Shown here piece after piece: positions 63,767 to 64,000 of a stretch of DNA of 64,000 nucleotides (the stretch's first letter is position 1; every line of letters starts with the position of its first letter). Made by a program: the position numbers and the translations under genes. The stretch covers positions 7,733,501 through 7,797,500 of the forward strand of contig CM053809.1 in NCBI GenBank assembly GCA_028671895.1, written 5' to 3'. The notes under the pieces were generated by a model, which saw only the letters and a program-made list of their open reading frames with translations, was not told the origin of the DNA and searched no databases. This DNA is from Oenanthe sinensis (lineage: Eukaryota; Streptophyta; Magnoliopsida; Apiales; Apiaceae).

Positions 63767-63982
63767 GTTGCGCCGGTACAAGGCTTTCAGTGTGTTAGCG
63801 CCACACACGCGCGGAATGTTTTCCAAACGAAGTCGAGCAGCTCTGAGTTGCGCCTACTCTGTATCTTGAGTGTACAAGCGCCACTCATGTTGCGGACTTA
63901 GCAATTTCACAGAGTACATGTTGTGTTGCGCTTATACAGGGTAATTCCTTGTATAGGCGCCACACAATGTCCAGGCGCCACT
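63767..63982 (+). repeat. GC boxes in both orientations in the leader
   Basis: Forward boxes (gcgccac) occur at 63798, 63878, 63957 and 63975. Reverse-oriented boxes (gttgcgcc or gttgcgct) occur at 63767, 63847 and 63925. These are the same words as in the LTR array, and the leading-in sequence (acaggg, then a ctNtata-like stretch) is shared with the LTR modules. Confidence 0.65.
63922..63966 (+). other. Long imperfect hairpin formed by opposing GC boxes
   Basis: Arms 63922-63941 and 63947-63966 pair in 17 of 20 positions, plus two G-U pairs in RNA, around a 5-nt loop (taatt). The arms contain tgtgttgcgc and gcgccacaca, so a forward and a reverse GC box face each other. A stem this long in a retroelement leader could serve RNA dimerisation, packaging or translation control, which is inference. 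Confidence 0.6.
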
Positions 63983-64000
63983 CACCCAAAAATATCAGTT

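Larger units (their letters stand above)
61453..64000 (+). mobile_element. LTR retrotransposon, 5' LTR and leader only (Ty1/copia-like), continues past the window
   Basis: Satellite sequence stops at ggaaac (61452), and a new sequence starts with TGTTGG and ends 1,723 bp later with CCTAACA. A primer-binding site for initiator tRNA-Met starts 2 nt after that end. TG...CA ends, a C-rich tract just before the LTR end and the tRNA-Met site are usual for plant Ty1/copia elements; some Ty3/gypsy lineages use the same tRNA, so the superfamily is inferred. No gag or pol is visible in the 825 bp after the LTR. The element reads left to right and interrupts a satellite B subunit. Confidence 0.85.
63191..64000 (+). 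other. Non-coding leader of the LTR element (runs off the window)
   Basis: No ORF of useful length is visible on the plus strand. The leader holds a short mixed segment (63191-63284), an AT-rich 95-bp tandem repeat, then a GC-box-rich segment with several inverted repeats, including caacttga/tcaagttg at 63735-63742 and 63763-63770. Gag may start beyond the window, or the element may be a non-autonomous derivative. Confidence 0.6.

Noticed and set aside
61453..64000. Origin of the 140-bp satellite from the LTR element or its leader repeats
   Set aside because: The 38/76-bp GC-box repeat and the 95-bp AT repeat share no recognisable sequence with the satellite subunits.

Overview
This window looks like plant nuclear repetitive DNA, probably eudicot, though no host gene is present to fix the species. 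The evidence is an L1-type LINE whose ORF1 has the plant DUF4283-plus-zinc-knuckle layout, a retrotransposon start with the plant initiator-tRNA-Met primer site, and a very large AT-rich satellite array. I see no host protein gene, tRNA or rRNA.

Layout. (1) 1-4444: the 3' part of a plus-strand LINE: the C-terminal part of ORF1, then ORF2 (endonuclease, reverse transcriptase, zinc-binding domain) broken by one in-frame stop and one frameshift, a short 3' UTR and a 15-nt poly(A). (2) 4445-61452: about 57 kb of one tandem satellite with a 140-bp monomer, roughly 405-407 copies, with no foreign insertion visible. (3) 61453-64000: the 5' end of an LTR retrotransposon (Ty1/copia-like by its ends): a 1,723-bp LTR, a tRNA-Met primer-binding site, and at least 810 bp of non-coding leader that runs off the window.

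The 140-bp monomer can be read as three related 40-bp subunits (A, B, C) plus two extra 10-bp blocks, both associated with A, so the whole unit is fourteen 10-bp blocks. Monomer families (called X, Y and Z here) are arranged in nested higher-order repeats. Blocks of 2, 3, 4, 8, 10, 14, 15, 18 and more monomers recur at offsets close to multiples of 140 bp (for example 280, 420, 1,118, 1,399, 1,959, 2,520, 4,616, 7,273 and 21,265 bp). Small residuals match named 1-3 bp indels in marker monomers. Chimeric monomers and 48-50 bp mini-units record exchanges between subunits.

Both retrotransposons join the satellite inside a B subunit, about 9 bp apart in monomer register. The array therefore probably continues beyond both of them, and the window is an internal slice of a longer satellite domain. 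Whether that domain is centromeric, pericentromeric, subtelomeric or a heterochromatic knob cannot be told from sequence alone.

The LTR element carries the densest unexplained structure: a ~76-bp repeat of alternating GGCGCAAC/GGCGCCACT boxes about 38 bp apart, the same boxes again in both orientations beyond the primer-binding site (including a 20-bp hairpin), a perfect 12-bp inverted repeat with W-box-like cores, degenerate ~85-bp repeats, and a 95-bp AT-rich tandem repeat.
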